DNA of 64,000 nucleotides from Xanthobacteraceae bacterium (GTDB taxonomy: Bacteria > Pseudomonadota > Alphaproteobacteria > Rhizobiales > Xanthobacteraceae): positions 1-64,000 of the forward strand of contig JAIESI010000072.1 of the NCBI GenBank assembly GCA_019746135.1. Reading direction: 5' to 3'. Below are positions 1 through 8,157 of the stretch, in pieces. Each line of letters opens with the position of its first letter. The stretch's first letter is position 1. Position numbers and translations under genes: made by a program. A model generated the notes under the pieces. It ran no database searches. It saw only the letters and a list, made by a program, of their open reading frames with translations, and was not told the origin of the DNA.

Positions 1-182
1 CGGCCCTCCTCAGGTCGACCGCCCATGAATCACTCAATTGCTGATTTGGGAATCCCCTAACTGAAGACAGGCCCTAGGCTGAGACGTCATAATCCTTGCT
101 CCAGCGCGACTTCCCGAATGCCCGTCTCCAGAAGAGAAAAACCGAATCCTCTACTAGCCGGCTGCCCGCCGGAAAGCGGCAG

Positions 183-314
183 ATGCCGGTCATTCTGGAC
201 CAATCCTTGGTCAAGAAAATCAAGTTTGCCGCCTTGGAGGACGGCATGAAGATGTCGGATCTGGCGGCGGCACGGGAATGGCTGGCCAAGCGGAAGGCCC
301 GTCGCTCCGAATAA
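183..314 (+). CDS. Small ribbon-helix-helix-like protein (hypothetical)
   Basis: A 43-residue frame starting at an ATG preceded by a purine-rich stretch (GGAAAG, about 6 bases upstream). The sequence has a short beta-like segment (MPVILDQSLVKKIKF) followed by a helical, Lys/Arg-rich part (SDLAAAREWLAKRK), the layout of short CopG/RHH antitoxin or regulator proteins. The frame is open further upstream to 96, giving 72 residues, but that extension looks non-coding. No partner toxin is visible beside it. It could also be a remnant at the edge of the metal island. The call rests on shape only. Confidence 0.35.
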   Translation: MPVILDQSLVKKIKFAALEDGMKMSDLAAAREWLAKRKARRSE

Positions 315-323
315 AGACCGATA

Positions 324-339
324 CCCGCGCTTTCGCGGG
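324..339. terminator. GC hairpin between convergent genes
   Basis: CCCGCG-CTTT-CGCGGG forms a perfect 6-bp stem with a 4-base loop, in the gap between the small plus-strand frame and the 3' end of the minus-strand RND gene. There is no clear T-run on either side, so a bidirectional terminator is plausible but weak. Confidence 0.3.
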
Positions 340-431
340 CGATGGATAGGGTCCGAGCGCTCTCTGGAGTCAGACCCAATTCGTGGCCCTGTGCTGGGGC
401 AGCTCGACCCCTAAATCATTGGCGGGCGGTC

Positions 432-3400
432 TTACATGAGGCTCCTCGTCGGGTGTTCCGATTCCGGTCGTACAAACCCGCTGGCGGGTCTCGACATTCC
501 GCCGAAGCACACATAAAGCGCCGGCAAAACCAACAGCGTCAGCGCAGTCGCGCTGATCAGGCCGCCAACCACGACTGTGGCGAGCGGGCGTTGCACCTCA
601 GCGCCGGTTCCAGTCGCCAGCGCCATCGGTACGAAGCCGAGCGACGCCACGAGGGCTGTGATGAGCACCGGCCGCAACCGCACCAGCGCACCCTGGGTGA
701 TCGCGTCATGCACCGGCATGCCTTCATCGATACGGCGGCGTATTGCACCCATCATCACGAGGCCATTCAGCACCGCCACGCCGGACAGGGCGATGAAGCC
801 CACCGCGGCCGATACCGAAAAGGTCATGTCGCGAAGCCATAACGCCGCGATGCCGCCGGTCAGGGCAAGTGGGACCGCGCTGAACACCAGCAGCGCATCG
901 CGCGCTATCCCAAGCGCGGCCAGCAGCAACAGAAAGATCAAACCAAAACAGAGTGGGACGACGATCAAGAGCCGCTGGCGCGCGGCTTCGAAATTCTCGA
1001 ACTGGCCGCCCCAGCCGAGCCAGTATCCGGCTGGCAAGGTCACCTGTGCGACGATCTTGTCCTGCGCTTCCCGGACAAGCGAGCCAATATCGCGGCCGCG
1101 AACCTCAGCGGTAACTACCACACGCCGCTTGCCGTTCTCTCGGCTGATTTGGTTTGGTCCTTCGTCGAACGTGAACGAAGCGAGCTGACGCAGCGGGACG
1201 GTCGCAGAAACGGAGCCGACCTGCGGCAGCACCACTGGCAGGTTCTCCAGCGTCTCCAGGTCGCCGCGCGCCGCATCCGACAAGCGGACCAGAATGGGAA
1301 AGCGCCGGTCGCCTTCGAACACCAAGCCGGCGGCCCTACCGCCGATCGCGGTGGCGATGACGTCCTGGACATCTGACAGGCTCAAGCCCCGGCGTCCGAT
1401 CTCAGCCTTATCGATCTTGATGTTCAGGAACGGAAGCCCCGTGACCTCCTCGATCTTCACGTTTTGCGCGCCTTCGATACCCCGCAAGATGCGGGCGATC
1501 TGGCCAGCGCTCTGCAGCATCGGGCCGAATTCGTCGCCGAACACCTTGATGGCCAGATCCTCGCGGACACCTGCGATCAGCTCGTTGAAGCGCATTTCGA
1601 TGGGCTGGGAAAAGCCAACTTTGTTGCCCGGCAGCTTGCCGGCCGCAGCGTCAATCTGATTGACCAGATCGAGCTTGGTCAGGCTCGGGTCGGGCCAGTC
1701 TTCGCGCGGTTTCAGGATGATGTAGGTATCTGAGGCGCTGGGTGGCATCGGGTCCGCGGCAAGGTCCGGGGTGCCGGTGCGAGAGAAGACAAACGCAACC
1801 TGCGGGAAACGCGACGCCATCCGCTCGTTGTCGAGCTGCATTTTCTGCGACTGCGACAGCGCCGTGCTCGGAATGCGCTTGACCTCCATGACGATGTTCT
1901 TCTCGTCGAGCGTCGGAGTGAACTCCTGCCCAAGCTGGGCGAACATGAGTGTCCCAAGCACCAAAACGCCGACGGCGCCGGCAATCACGCGGCCGGGCCT
2001 CCGCAACACCGTTAGAAGCAACGGCTCATAGAGCGCGCTCAGGCGACGCAGAATCCAATTTTCCTTTTCCTCGACACGGCCGGTCACGGCAATTGCGATC
2101 ATGGCCGGCACGAAGGTCAGCGACAATACGAAAGCCGTGGCCAGCGCGATGATCACGGTCATCGCCATGGGCATGAATGTCTTACCTTCGACGCCGGTGA
2201 AGGTGAGTAGCGGAACATAGACCAGAATGATGATTGCCTGGCCGAACACGGTGGGCTGAATCATCTCCTTGGCCGACGCGATGACGGTTGCCAGCCGTTC
2301 ATCGCGCAAGAGCGCCCGTCCAAGCTCCTTTTGTCGTTCCCCGAGATGACGCAGAGAATTCTCTGCAATAATAACGGCACCATCGACGATCAGCCCGAAA
2401 TCGAGCGCGCCAAGGCTCATCAGATTGGCGCTGAGCTTTGCTCCCAGCATGCCGGTCGCAGTCATCAGCATGGTCAGTGGAATAACGGCCGCGGTGATCA
2501 ACGCAGCGCGGATGTTGCCGAGCAGCAGAAACAGCACGAGGATCACCAGCAGCGCGCCCTCGGCGAGGTTCTTGGCCACCGTCTCTATCGTAGCCTCGAC
2601 CAGATCGGTGCGGTTGAGGACGGCGTGCGCTTTAATGCCGGGCGGCAGGCTCTTGCTGATCTCCTTGAGCTTGGCGTCTGCCGCCGCCGCGACTGTGCGG
2701 CTGTTGCCGCCGATCAGCATCAACGCGGTGCCGAGCACGACCTCGCGCCCGTCCACACTGGCGCTACCGGTCCGCAATTCGCGCCCCAGCGTCACGTCGG
2801 CCACATCCTTGATCCGGATGGGAACACCGTCACGCGTTGCGACCGCAATTTCCTCGATCTCTGACAGCGCCTCGACGCGGCCACTCGCCCTGACCACATA
2901 GCTCTCGCCATTGCGCTCGATGTAGTTCGCGCCGACGCTACGGTTGTTAGCCTCGATGGCACGGGCAAGATCGTTGAACGACAGCCGGTAGGCGATCAAT
3001 CGGGCGGGGTCCGGCTGCACCTGGTACTGCTTGACGTAGCCGCCGATTGCGTCCGCACCAGCAACGCCCAGAACGCTGCGCATCTGCGGCCGGATAATCC
3101 AGTCCTGCACCGTGCGCAGATACACCGTACGCTGAAAATCATCGGTCAGCCGCTCGCCTTCGGGAGTCAGATAGGAGCCATCGCTTTGCCAACCTGGCTT
3201 GCCGTCGCGGACCGCCACACCAGCTCCAGGCCGTACGTACTCGACCGACCACCAGTAGATTTCGCCGAGCCCCGTCGAGATCGGGCCCATTTTCACTTCG
3301 ACATTGGGCGGCAGGTTCGACTTGGCTTCAGTCAACCGCTCGCTGACCTGTTGACGCGCGAAGTAGATGTCGGTTCGGTCCGTAAAGACCGCCGTGACCT

Positions 3401-3671
3401 GCGAGAAACCGTTGCGTGAGAACGAGCGAGTCGCCTCCAAGCCGGGCGTACCCGCCAGCGCTGTTTCGATCGGGAATGTCACCTGCTTCTCGATCTCCAG
3501 CGGAGATAGAGCCGGCGCGACGGCATTGATCTGAACCTGAACGTTGGTGACGTCCGGCACTGCATCGATGGGAAGCTTGGTCAGCGCCCAGCCGCCCAGC
3601 GCCGCGGCGCCAAGCGTTACAAGCAGAACCAGCCAGCGGCGATGAACCGAGAAGGCGAGGATGCGCTCCAT
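432..3671 (-). CDS. Heavy-metal efflux RND transporter (CzcA/CnrA/NrsA class)
   Basis: Inner-membrane proton-driven pump of the HME-RND class, 1079 residues, the full family length of about 1040-1080. The N-terminus has the typical first membrane helix and then PIDAVPDVTNVQVQI, a hallmark of metal RND pumps. The TM4 signature DFGLIVDGAVIIAEN carries the paired Asp and the Glu used for proton and metal transport in Zn/Co/Ni pumps; the Cu/Ag pumps have a different TM4 motif, so copper export is unlikely. The stop is at 432 and the start ATG at 3671 lies 6 bp after the adaptor stop, so the two form one transcript led by the repressor at 4947. No outer-membrane CzcC/CnrC-type gene is present in the window; it may lie beyond the edge or be supplied elsewhere. 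Nickel/cobalt specificity is inferred from the neighbouring sensor. Confidence 0.9.
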   Translation of the reverse strand: MERILAFSVHRRWLVLLVTLGAAALGGWALTKLPIDAVPDVTNVQVQINAVAPALSPLEIEKQVTFPIETALAGTPGLEATRSFSRNGFSQVTAVFTDRTDIYFARQQVSERLTEAKSNLPPNVEVKMGPISTGLGEIYWWSVEYVRPGAGVAVRDGKPGWQSDGSYLTPEGERLTDDFQRTVYLRTVQDWIIRPQMRSVLGVAGADAIGGYVKQYQVQPDPARLIAYRLSFNDLARAIEANNRSVGANYIERNGESYVVRASGRVEALSEIEEIAVATRDGVPIRIKDVADVTLGRELRTGSASVDGREVVLGTALMLIGGNSRTVAAAADAKLKEISKSLPPGIKAHAVLNRTDLVEATIETVAKNLAEGALLVILVLFLLLGNIRAALITAAVIPLTMLMTATGMLGAKLSANLMSLGALDFGLIVDGAVIIAENSLRHLGERQKELGRALLRDERLATVIASAKEMIQPTVFGQAIIILVYVPLLTFTGVEGKTFMPMAMTVIIALATAFVLSLTFVPAMIAIAVTGRVEEKENWILRRLSALYEPLLLTVLRRPGRVIAGAVGVLVLGTLMFAQLGQEFTPTLDEKNIVMEVKRIPSTALSQSQKMQLDNERMASRFPQVAFVFSRTGTPDLAADPMPPSASDTYIILKPREDWPDPSLTKLDLVNQIDAAAGKLPGNKVGFSQPIEMRFNELIAGVREDLAIKVFGDEFGPMLQSAGQIARILRGIEGAQNVKIEEVTGLPFLNIKIDKAEIGRRGLSLSDVQDVIATAIGGRAAGLVFEGDRRFPILVRLSDAARGDLETLENLPVVLPQVGSVSATVPLRQLASFTFDEGPNQISRENGKRRVVVTAEVRGRDIGSLVREAQDKIVAQVTLPAGYWLGWGGQFENFEAARQRLLIVVPLCFGLIFLLLLAALGIARDALLVFSAVPLALTGGIAALWLRDMTFSVSAAVGFIALSGVAVLNGLVMMGAIRRRIDEGMPVHDAITQGALVRLRPVLITALVASLGFVPMALATGTGAEVQRPLATVVVGGLISATALTLLVLPALYVCFGGMSRPASGFVRPESEHPTRSLM

Positions 3672-3677
3672 TGGCCG

Positions 3678-4940
3678 TCAGTCCTCGGCCTGACCTTTGA
3701 GAGCTTCGGCCTTCAGCAGATAAGTGTTCGTGGCTGCAATCTGCTCGCCCTGCTTAAGTCCACTCACGATTTCGATGGTCCGGGCATCGGAGCGGCCGAG
3801 CGCGACTGGGCGTTTTTCGAAGCCTTCCGGCTGCCGGACGAACACAAACTTCTCAGTGCCACTGGCCATGACGGCGGCGCTCGGCACAGCCAAAGCGACC
3901 AGTTGCTGTTCGACCGCGACGGACGCCGTGACAAACGATCCCGGACGCCATTGGCCCTCCTTGTTGTCGATTTGCGCGACCACGCGGGCTGCGCGGGAAT
4001 CTTTGTCGAGCACTGGGCTGATGAAGACAATCTTGCCTTCGGCGCTCTGGCCGGTGCGTGCACTGATGGTGACTGGCTGGCCCTCCTTCACTGAAGGCAA
4101 CTCAGATGGGCTCACAGCAAGCTCGACCCACAACACACTGAGATCGGCGACCACGAAAAGCTCGGTCTCCAGATTGTCGCGACCCAACGCCGCGCCAAGG
4201 TCCACCTTGCGCTCCACCACTCGTCCCGCGATCGGCGACCGTATCGCCTGCCGGCGCAGCAGCGCTTCGGGTTCTTTGGGTAAGCTCGCGATCTCGGTCT
4301 CCGAAACGCCAAGCGCTAGGAGCTTCTGGCGCGCGATGTCGAACCGAACCTGCGACTGGGCAGCCGTGTTGCGCGACCGCAGGTAGGTCTGCTCGGGCGT
4401 GTAGTTCTTTTCCCACAAAGCCTTGTCGCGCTGGAACAGGTCCTGCTGAAGCTCGTTGGTGAGCCTGGCGGCAAGATATTCACTCTTGGCATCGGCAACC
4501 TCGCGGCTTTCAAGCACCGCGACGATCTCGTCTTTCTCGACGGGATCGCCGAGCCGCTTTCGCAGTTCGGCCACGGTCGCCACCAGCCGGACCGATACGT
4601 GGGCGATCTTGTCCGCATTGGGCACCACTGTTCCTGGCACGATCACCCGCTTCGCCAGTGTTCCCGTGTCGACCACGACCAGCGAAATCTGTGCCGCTGC
4701 AAACTGCTCATCCGACAGCTTGACGATCTGCCGATCATCCTCAGGTTTGGCTGCCGCCGGTTCGCTTTTGGCGAGCTCCGCGGCAGGTTTCAGACCGAAC
4801 GCCCCCCGAAGCGACGCACTCACACCCGGTACCAAGCTGGCGGTAGCCAGCCCCAGGACGAAGACAAAAGCCGGAATCGCGATGCGGCGGAGCTTTCCGT
4901 TGCCCGGTCGAAACCAGTTGCTCGGCGGGGAGACCATCAC
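3678..4940 (-). CDS. RND efflux periplasmic adaptor (CzcB/CnrB-like membrane fusion protein)
   Basis: Membrane-fusion protein, 420 residues, that links the RND pump to an outer-membrane channel. A single N-terminal membrane anchor (about residues 17-40) follows a short basic head. The rest shows the adaptor pattern: a barrel-sandwich/lipoyl half (residues about 105-140, VRLVATVAELRKRLGDPV), an alpha-hairpin region, the second lipoyl half (AIRSPIAGRVVERKVDLG) and beta-barrel segments. There is no Met-rich CusB-type metal site, which agrees with a divalent-cation rather than copper system. It lies 6 bp downstream of the CsoR/RcnR-like repressor gene and 6 bp upstream of the pump, indicating a three-gene operon. 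Confidence 0.88.
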   Translation of the reverse strand: MMVSPPSNWFRPGNGKLRRIAIPAFVFVLGLATASLVPGVSASLRGAFGLKPAAELAKSEPAAAKPEDDRQIVKLSDEQFAAAQISLVVVDTGTLAKRVIVPGTVVPNADKIAHVSVRLVATVAELRKRLGDPVEKDEIVAVLESREVADAKSEYLAARLTNELQQDLFQRDKALWEKNYTPEQTYLRSRNTAAQSQVRFDIARQKLLALGVSETEIASLPKEPEALLRRQAIRSPIAGRVVERKVDLGAALGRDNLETELFVVADLSVLWVELAVSPSELPSVKEGQPVTISARTGQSAEGKIVFISPVLDKDSRAARVVAQIDNKEGQWRPGSFVTASVAVEQQLVALAVPSAAVMASGTEKFVFVRQPEGFEKRPVALGRSDARTIEIVSGLKQGEQIAATNTYLLKAEALKGQAED

Positions 4941-4946
4941 ATCTCC

Positions 4947-5225
4947 CTAGAGATATTTCGCAATCGCTTTGAACTCTGCGACGACTTGTTTGGTCGAAGG
5001 ACCGCGGCCATTGGCGGCGGTGTTGAGGCAGTGATCCACATGGTCATGGATCAGCGTTTTCTTGGCTTCGCTGATCGCCTTCTCAACAGCGTGAAGCTGT
5101 TGCGCGAGATCCAGGCAGGGCCGGCCCTCCTCGATCATCGAAATGACGCGCTTTAGGTGGCCTTCGGCCCGCCTGAGGCGTTTCGCAATGTCTGGATGAG
5201 TGTGGTGCAGATGGTCGTTTGACAT
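4947..5225 (-). CDS. CsoR/RcnR-family metal repressor with InrS-like ligands
   Basis: All-helical tetrameric DNA-binding repressor, 92 residues from the ATG at 5225; a longer frame to 5261 would translate through the operator and is rejected. The metal positions can be read directly: C37, H62 and C66, with H5 in a His-rich N-terminus (H5, H7, H8, H10). The spacings 32/25/4 match the nickel sensor InrS (H21, C53, H78, C82); copper CsoR shares C-H-C but lacks the N-terminal His. FrmR and RcnR lack the last Cys. It is followed by the adaptor and pump genes and sits divergent to an MFS exporter with a His-rich tail, the same partners InrS controls in cyanobacteria. Nickel is the best guess; copper cannot be excluded from sequence. 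Confidence 0.8.
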   Translation of the reverse strand: MSNDHLHHTHPDIAKRLRRAEGHLKRVISMIEEGRPCLDLAQQLHAVEKAISEAKKTLIHDHVDHCLNTAANGRGPSTKQVVAEFKAIAKYL

Positions 5226-5236
5226 GGGGCCTATCC

Positions 5237-5255
5237 TATCCCCCACCAGGGGATA
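5237..5255. promoter_or_regulatory. Inverted-repeat operator for the CsoR/RcnR-type repressor
   Basis: TATCCCC-CACCA-GGGGATA is an inverted repeat with 7-bp arms, 12 bp upstream of the repressor ATG and 48 bp upstream of the divergent MFS gene. G/C tracts flanked by AT-rich ends are the typical operator of CsoR/RcnR-family proteins. One operator can control both directions. Confidence 0.6.
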
Positions 5256-5302
5256 TGCCAATGCGGCATCATGGACTATATTGACGGCTTGGAGGCAAGC
5301 CC

Positions 5303-6625
5303 GTGTTGAAAGTGCTTCTCAACCGCACGTACCGGCATCTGTTCCTGGCCCAGGTCATCGCCCTGGTCGGGACCGGACTTGCCACGGTGGCGCTTGGCCT
5401 TTTGGCCTACGACCTCGCCGGTGCCGACGCAGGTGCCGTCTTGGGCACGGCGCTGGCTATCAAGATGATCGCCTATGTCGGCGTCGCACCGGTGGCGGCC
5501 GCGTTTGCGGAAAGGCTGCCGCGGCGCGCGATGCTCGTCAGCCTCGATCTGGTCCGTGCTGCGGTGGCCGTTCTGCTGCCCTTCGTGTCCCAGATATGGG
5601 AAGTGTATGTCCTGATTTTCGTGCTGCAGTCAGCGTCAGCCGCCTTCACGCCGACATTTCAAGCGACCATTCCCGACGTGCTCCCCGACGAGCAGGAATA
5701 TACCCGGGCACTGTCGCTGTCGCGGCTGGCCTATGACCTGGAAAGCGTCGTGAGCCCGATGCTCGCCGCAGCGCTTCTCACGGTCATCAGCTTCCATAGC
5801 CTGTTCGCGGGCACTGTCGTTGGTTTTCTCGGCTCGGCGGCACTCGTCGTTTCAGTGTCACTCCCAATCGCAAATGCTCCGGAGCCGCGCGGCATCTACG
5901 ATCGAACCACCCGCGGCATTCGCATTTATCTGGCCACCCCCCGGCTGCGGGGCCTGCTGGCGCTCAACCTCGCCGTATCAGCCGCCGGCGCCATGGTGAT
6001 CGTGAATACCGTGGTCCTGGTGCAATCACGTTTCGGCTTGGATCAGCGTGCGACGGCCCTGGCGCTCGCCGCCTTCGGCGGCGGTTCGATGCTCGCTGCT
6101 TTGGTACTCCCGAAGCTGCTTGAGCAGATACCAGACCGGCGTGCGATGCTGGCAGGTGCCGTGCTGCTGGTTGCGGGGCTCGTCGTCGGCCCGGCTGTTT
6201 CGAACTACACGCTGCTGCTGCCGCTCTGGTTTCTGCTAGGGCTCGGCTATTCTGTGACCCAGACTCCGTCGGGACGGCTGCTTCGCCGTTCATCACATTC
6301 CGAAGACAGGCCTGCATTGTTCGCGGCGCAATTCGCGCTTTCGCACGCTTGCTGGCTGCTAACCTATCCGCTGGCAGGCTGGCTCGGGGCGAAGGCCGGA
6401 TTGCCGCTCACCTTCATCGCCTTGGCTGCGATAGCCGTTATCGCGACGCTGATTGCTGATTGGGTGTGGCCGGCGCACGATCCGGAAGAAATCGAGCATA
6501 CGCACATCGGAATGAAAGCGACCGACCCGCACGCGACAGGCGCCGTACCGGTTGGCAGTGGCGTGCGCCACCGCCACGTCTACGTCATTGATAACCACCA
6601 TACTGACTGGCCACGCTCGTTCTGA
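5303..6625 (+). CDS. MFS metal exporter with His-rich C-terminus (NreB/NrsD-like)
   Basis: Major facilitator protein of 440 residues with about 12 membrane helices. The GTG start at 5303 has a GGAGG seven bases upstream. The first helices (LFLAQVIALVGTGLATVALG) and the loop AERLPRRAMLVSLDLVR match the MFS-3/enterobactin-exporter-like fold. The last 45 residues after the final helix are soluble and His-rich (EHTHIG, GVRHRHVYVIDNHH), as in the nickel exporters NreB and NrsD, where the tail binds Ni(II). The gene is divergent from the InrS-like repressor and shares its operator. Nickel export is inferred from tail plus context. Confidence 0.75.
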   Translation: MLKVLLNRTYRHLFLAQVIALVGTGLATVALGLLAYDLAGADAGAVLGTALAIKMIAYVGVAPVAAAFAERLPRRAMLVSLDLVRAAVAVLLPFVSQIWEVYVLIFVLQSASAAFTPTFQATIPDVLPDEQEYTRALSLSRLAYDLESVVSPMLAAALLTVISFHSLFAGTVVGFLGSAALVVSVSLPIANAPEPRGIYDRTTRGIRIYLATPRLRGLLALNLAVSAAGAMVIVNTVVLVQSRFGLDQRATALALAAFGGGSMLAALVLPKLLEQIPDRRAMLAGAVLLVAGLVVGPAVSNYTLLLPLWFLLGLGYSVTQTPSGRLLRRSSHSEDRPALFAAQFALSHACWLLTYPLAGWLGAKAGLPLTFIALAAIAVIATLIADWVWPAHDPEEIEHTHIGMKATDPHATGAVPVGSGVRHRHVYVIDNHHTDWPRSF

Positions 6626-6682
6626 CTTGCCGTCACGCGACGCTAGGTGCCATCACACGAATGATCGCTTCGACGCAGGGAT

Positions 6683-7420
6683 TTAGCTCGATGAGCCCTC
6701 GATGCCGACGATCTCGGCCACCCGGCTCGTTCGCGGCCGTTGAAGCACTCGTCTCGGCGGCTCGTCCTGAAGGATGGCGCCCGCGTCGATGATAGCGCAG
6801 CGGCTACACAGAGCAGTCGCCTCTGCAAAATCATGGGACACAAACACGGTTGCCATGCGCCGTCCGCGCAAGAGTTCGGCAAACTCTCGCACGAGGCGCC
6901 GCCGCGTAGGCTGGTCGAGCGCGGCGAAAGGCTCATCTAGAAAAAGTACCTCGGGGTCGAGCACTAGCGCCCGCGCCAGGCTCGTCCGTTGGGCCTCCCC
7001 TCCAGAGATCATGCCGACGGAATGATCAGCAAGATGATCGATCTTGAGTTGTTCCAGCACTGGTCGGATCCGTGCTTTGCGTTCGGCTCTGCCGACCCCA
7101 CGAAGTGCGAGTCCCAGAGCTACGTTATAAGAAACCGTGCCGCGCAGAAGTAACGGCTCTTGGAACACGGCCGCGATGCGGCGGTGATAAGTAAAAGGGC
7201 TCAGGTCCCGCCCGAGCACCTGGCCGCGTACCGTGATCGTTCCGGACGACAGCGGCAGGAGCCCCGCCAATGCCTGGAGCAGCGTGCTCTTGCCAGCTCC
7301 GTTCGGACCATAGACTCCGACGATCTCGCCTTCACTCACTGTGAAATCGGTCGGCTGAAGCGTCGTCCGCCCATTGCGGCGAACGCCAATCCCTGAAGCT
7401 TGCAGGAGCGCGCCGTTCAC
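6683..7420 (-). CDS. tupC: Tungstate ABC transporter ATP-binding protein TupC
   Basis: Cytoplasmic ATPase of 245 residues that powers tungstate uptake through TupB. Walker A GPNGAGKST, signature SGGEAQR (variant of LSGGQ), Walker B VLFLDEPFAALD and the switch His (VSHDF) are all present. The longer open frame extends upstream inside tupB, but the real start is the GTG at 7420, which overlaps the tupB stop by 4 bp (GTGA), as expected for a coupled operon. It is about 100 residues shorter than ModC because it lacks the C-terminal molybdate-binding Mop domains, as is usual for TupC. Confidence 0.85.
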   Translation of the reverse strand: MNGALLQASGIGVRRNGRTTLQPTDFTVSEGEIVGVYGPNGAGKSTLLQALAGLLPLSSGTITVRGQVLGRDLSPFTYHRRIAAVFQEPLLLRGTVSYNVALGLALRGVGRAERKARIRPVLEQLKIDHLADHSVGMISGGEAQRTSLARALVLDPEVLFLDEPFAALDQPTRRRLVREFAELLRGRRMATVFVSHDFAEATALCSRCAIIDAGAILQDEPPRRVLQRPRTSRVAEIVGIEGSSS

Positions 7421-8139
7421 CGATGACCATCGCTCTGCTGGGCCCACGTGAGCAGGCCGACGACGATCGCCACGAGCAACAGCAACACGATGCCGTAAGC
7501 CATGGCACGGTCGTAGTGACCCATGCCCGTCTCCATGACGATGGCGGTGGTCAGCACGCGAGTCGATCCCGGCAGGTTGCCGCCAAGCATCTGGCTTGCC
7601 CCCACCTCCGACACGACCGCGCCAAAGCCCGCCATGTAGGCCACAAGCAACGGCAAGCGGATTTCGCGGCAAAGCAGCCAGAGCGTCTGCGAGCGCGAGG
7701 CGCCAAGCACCATCATTTGAAGTCGCAGCTTCGGATTGAGCTGCTGGAGGGCGACGACGGTCAGGCCAATGATGATCGGCAGACTGAGAATGAACTGTCC
7801 GATAATCATCGCGCCCGGAGTGAAACGCAGGTTGAGGGCGCCGAGCGGTCCGTGCCGCAGAAGCAAGATCGACAGGATCAGGCCGATGACGACCGGAGGC
7901 AGCCCAAAACCTGTGTTGCAGATCGCCAGCAGAAACCCTCGTCCGCGAAACTTTGCGTTGGCGAGCCAAACGCCGAGAGGCACGCCGAGCGCGGTGCTCA
8001 GAAGCGTGGCGGAGACTGAAATGAGAAGAGACTGCCGGATGATTGCCCACGTCTCGGGGTCGCCGAAGACGAGCAACGTTACCGCGTCGATCAACCCTTG
8101 GCCGATCTCGGCCCAGTAATCCCAGGAGCCGGCCCCCAT
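7417..8139 (-). CDS. tupB: Tungstate ABC transporter permease TupB
   Basis: Inner-membrane permease of 240 residues with about 5-6 membrane helices. The ABC-coupling EAA-like loop is visible around ASRSQTLWLLCREIRLPLLVAYMAGFG, and GLPPVVIGLILSILLL is typical of TupB. It lies between tupA (18 bp gap) and tupC (4-bp overlap), all on the minus strand, so the order is binding protein, permease, ATPase. Such permeases are specific to the TupA type rather than ModB, although cross-transport of molybdate is possible. Confidence 0.85.
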   Translation of the reverse strand: MGAGSWDYWAEIGQGLIDAVTLLVFGDPETWAIIRQSLLISVSATLLSTALGVPLGVWLANAKFRGRGFLLAICNTGFGLPPVVIGLILSILLLRHGPLGALNLRFTPGAMIIGQFILSLPIIIGLTVVALQQLNPKLRLQMMVLGASRSQTLWLLCREIRLPLLVAYMAGFGAVVSEVGASQMLGGNLPGSTRVLTTAIVMETGMGHYDRAMAYGIVLLLLVAIVVGLLTWAQQSDGHR

Positions 8140-8157
8140 GCCGTCATCTCACAAGCG

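Noticed and set aside
4947-5225. Calling the repressor a copper CsoR
   Set aside because: C-H-C alone fits CsoR, but the N-terminal His at the InrS spacing and the His-tailed MFS and divalent-type RND neighbours favour nickel. Not excluded, only less likely.
6683-8050. 455-residue version of the tungstate ABC ATPase
   Set aside because: The first 210 residues are an out-of-frame reading of tupB. The GTG at 7420 coupled to the tupB stop is the real start.
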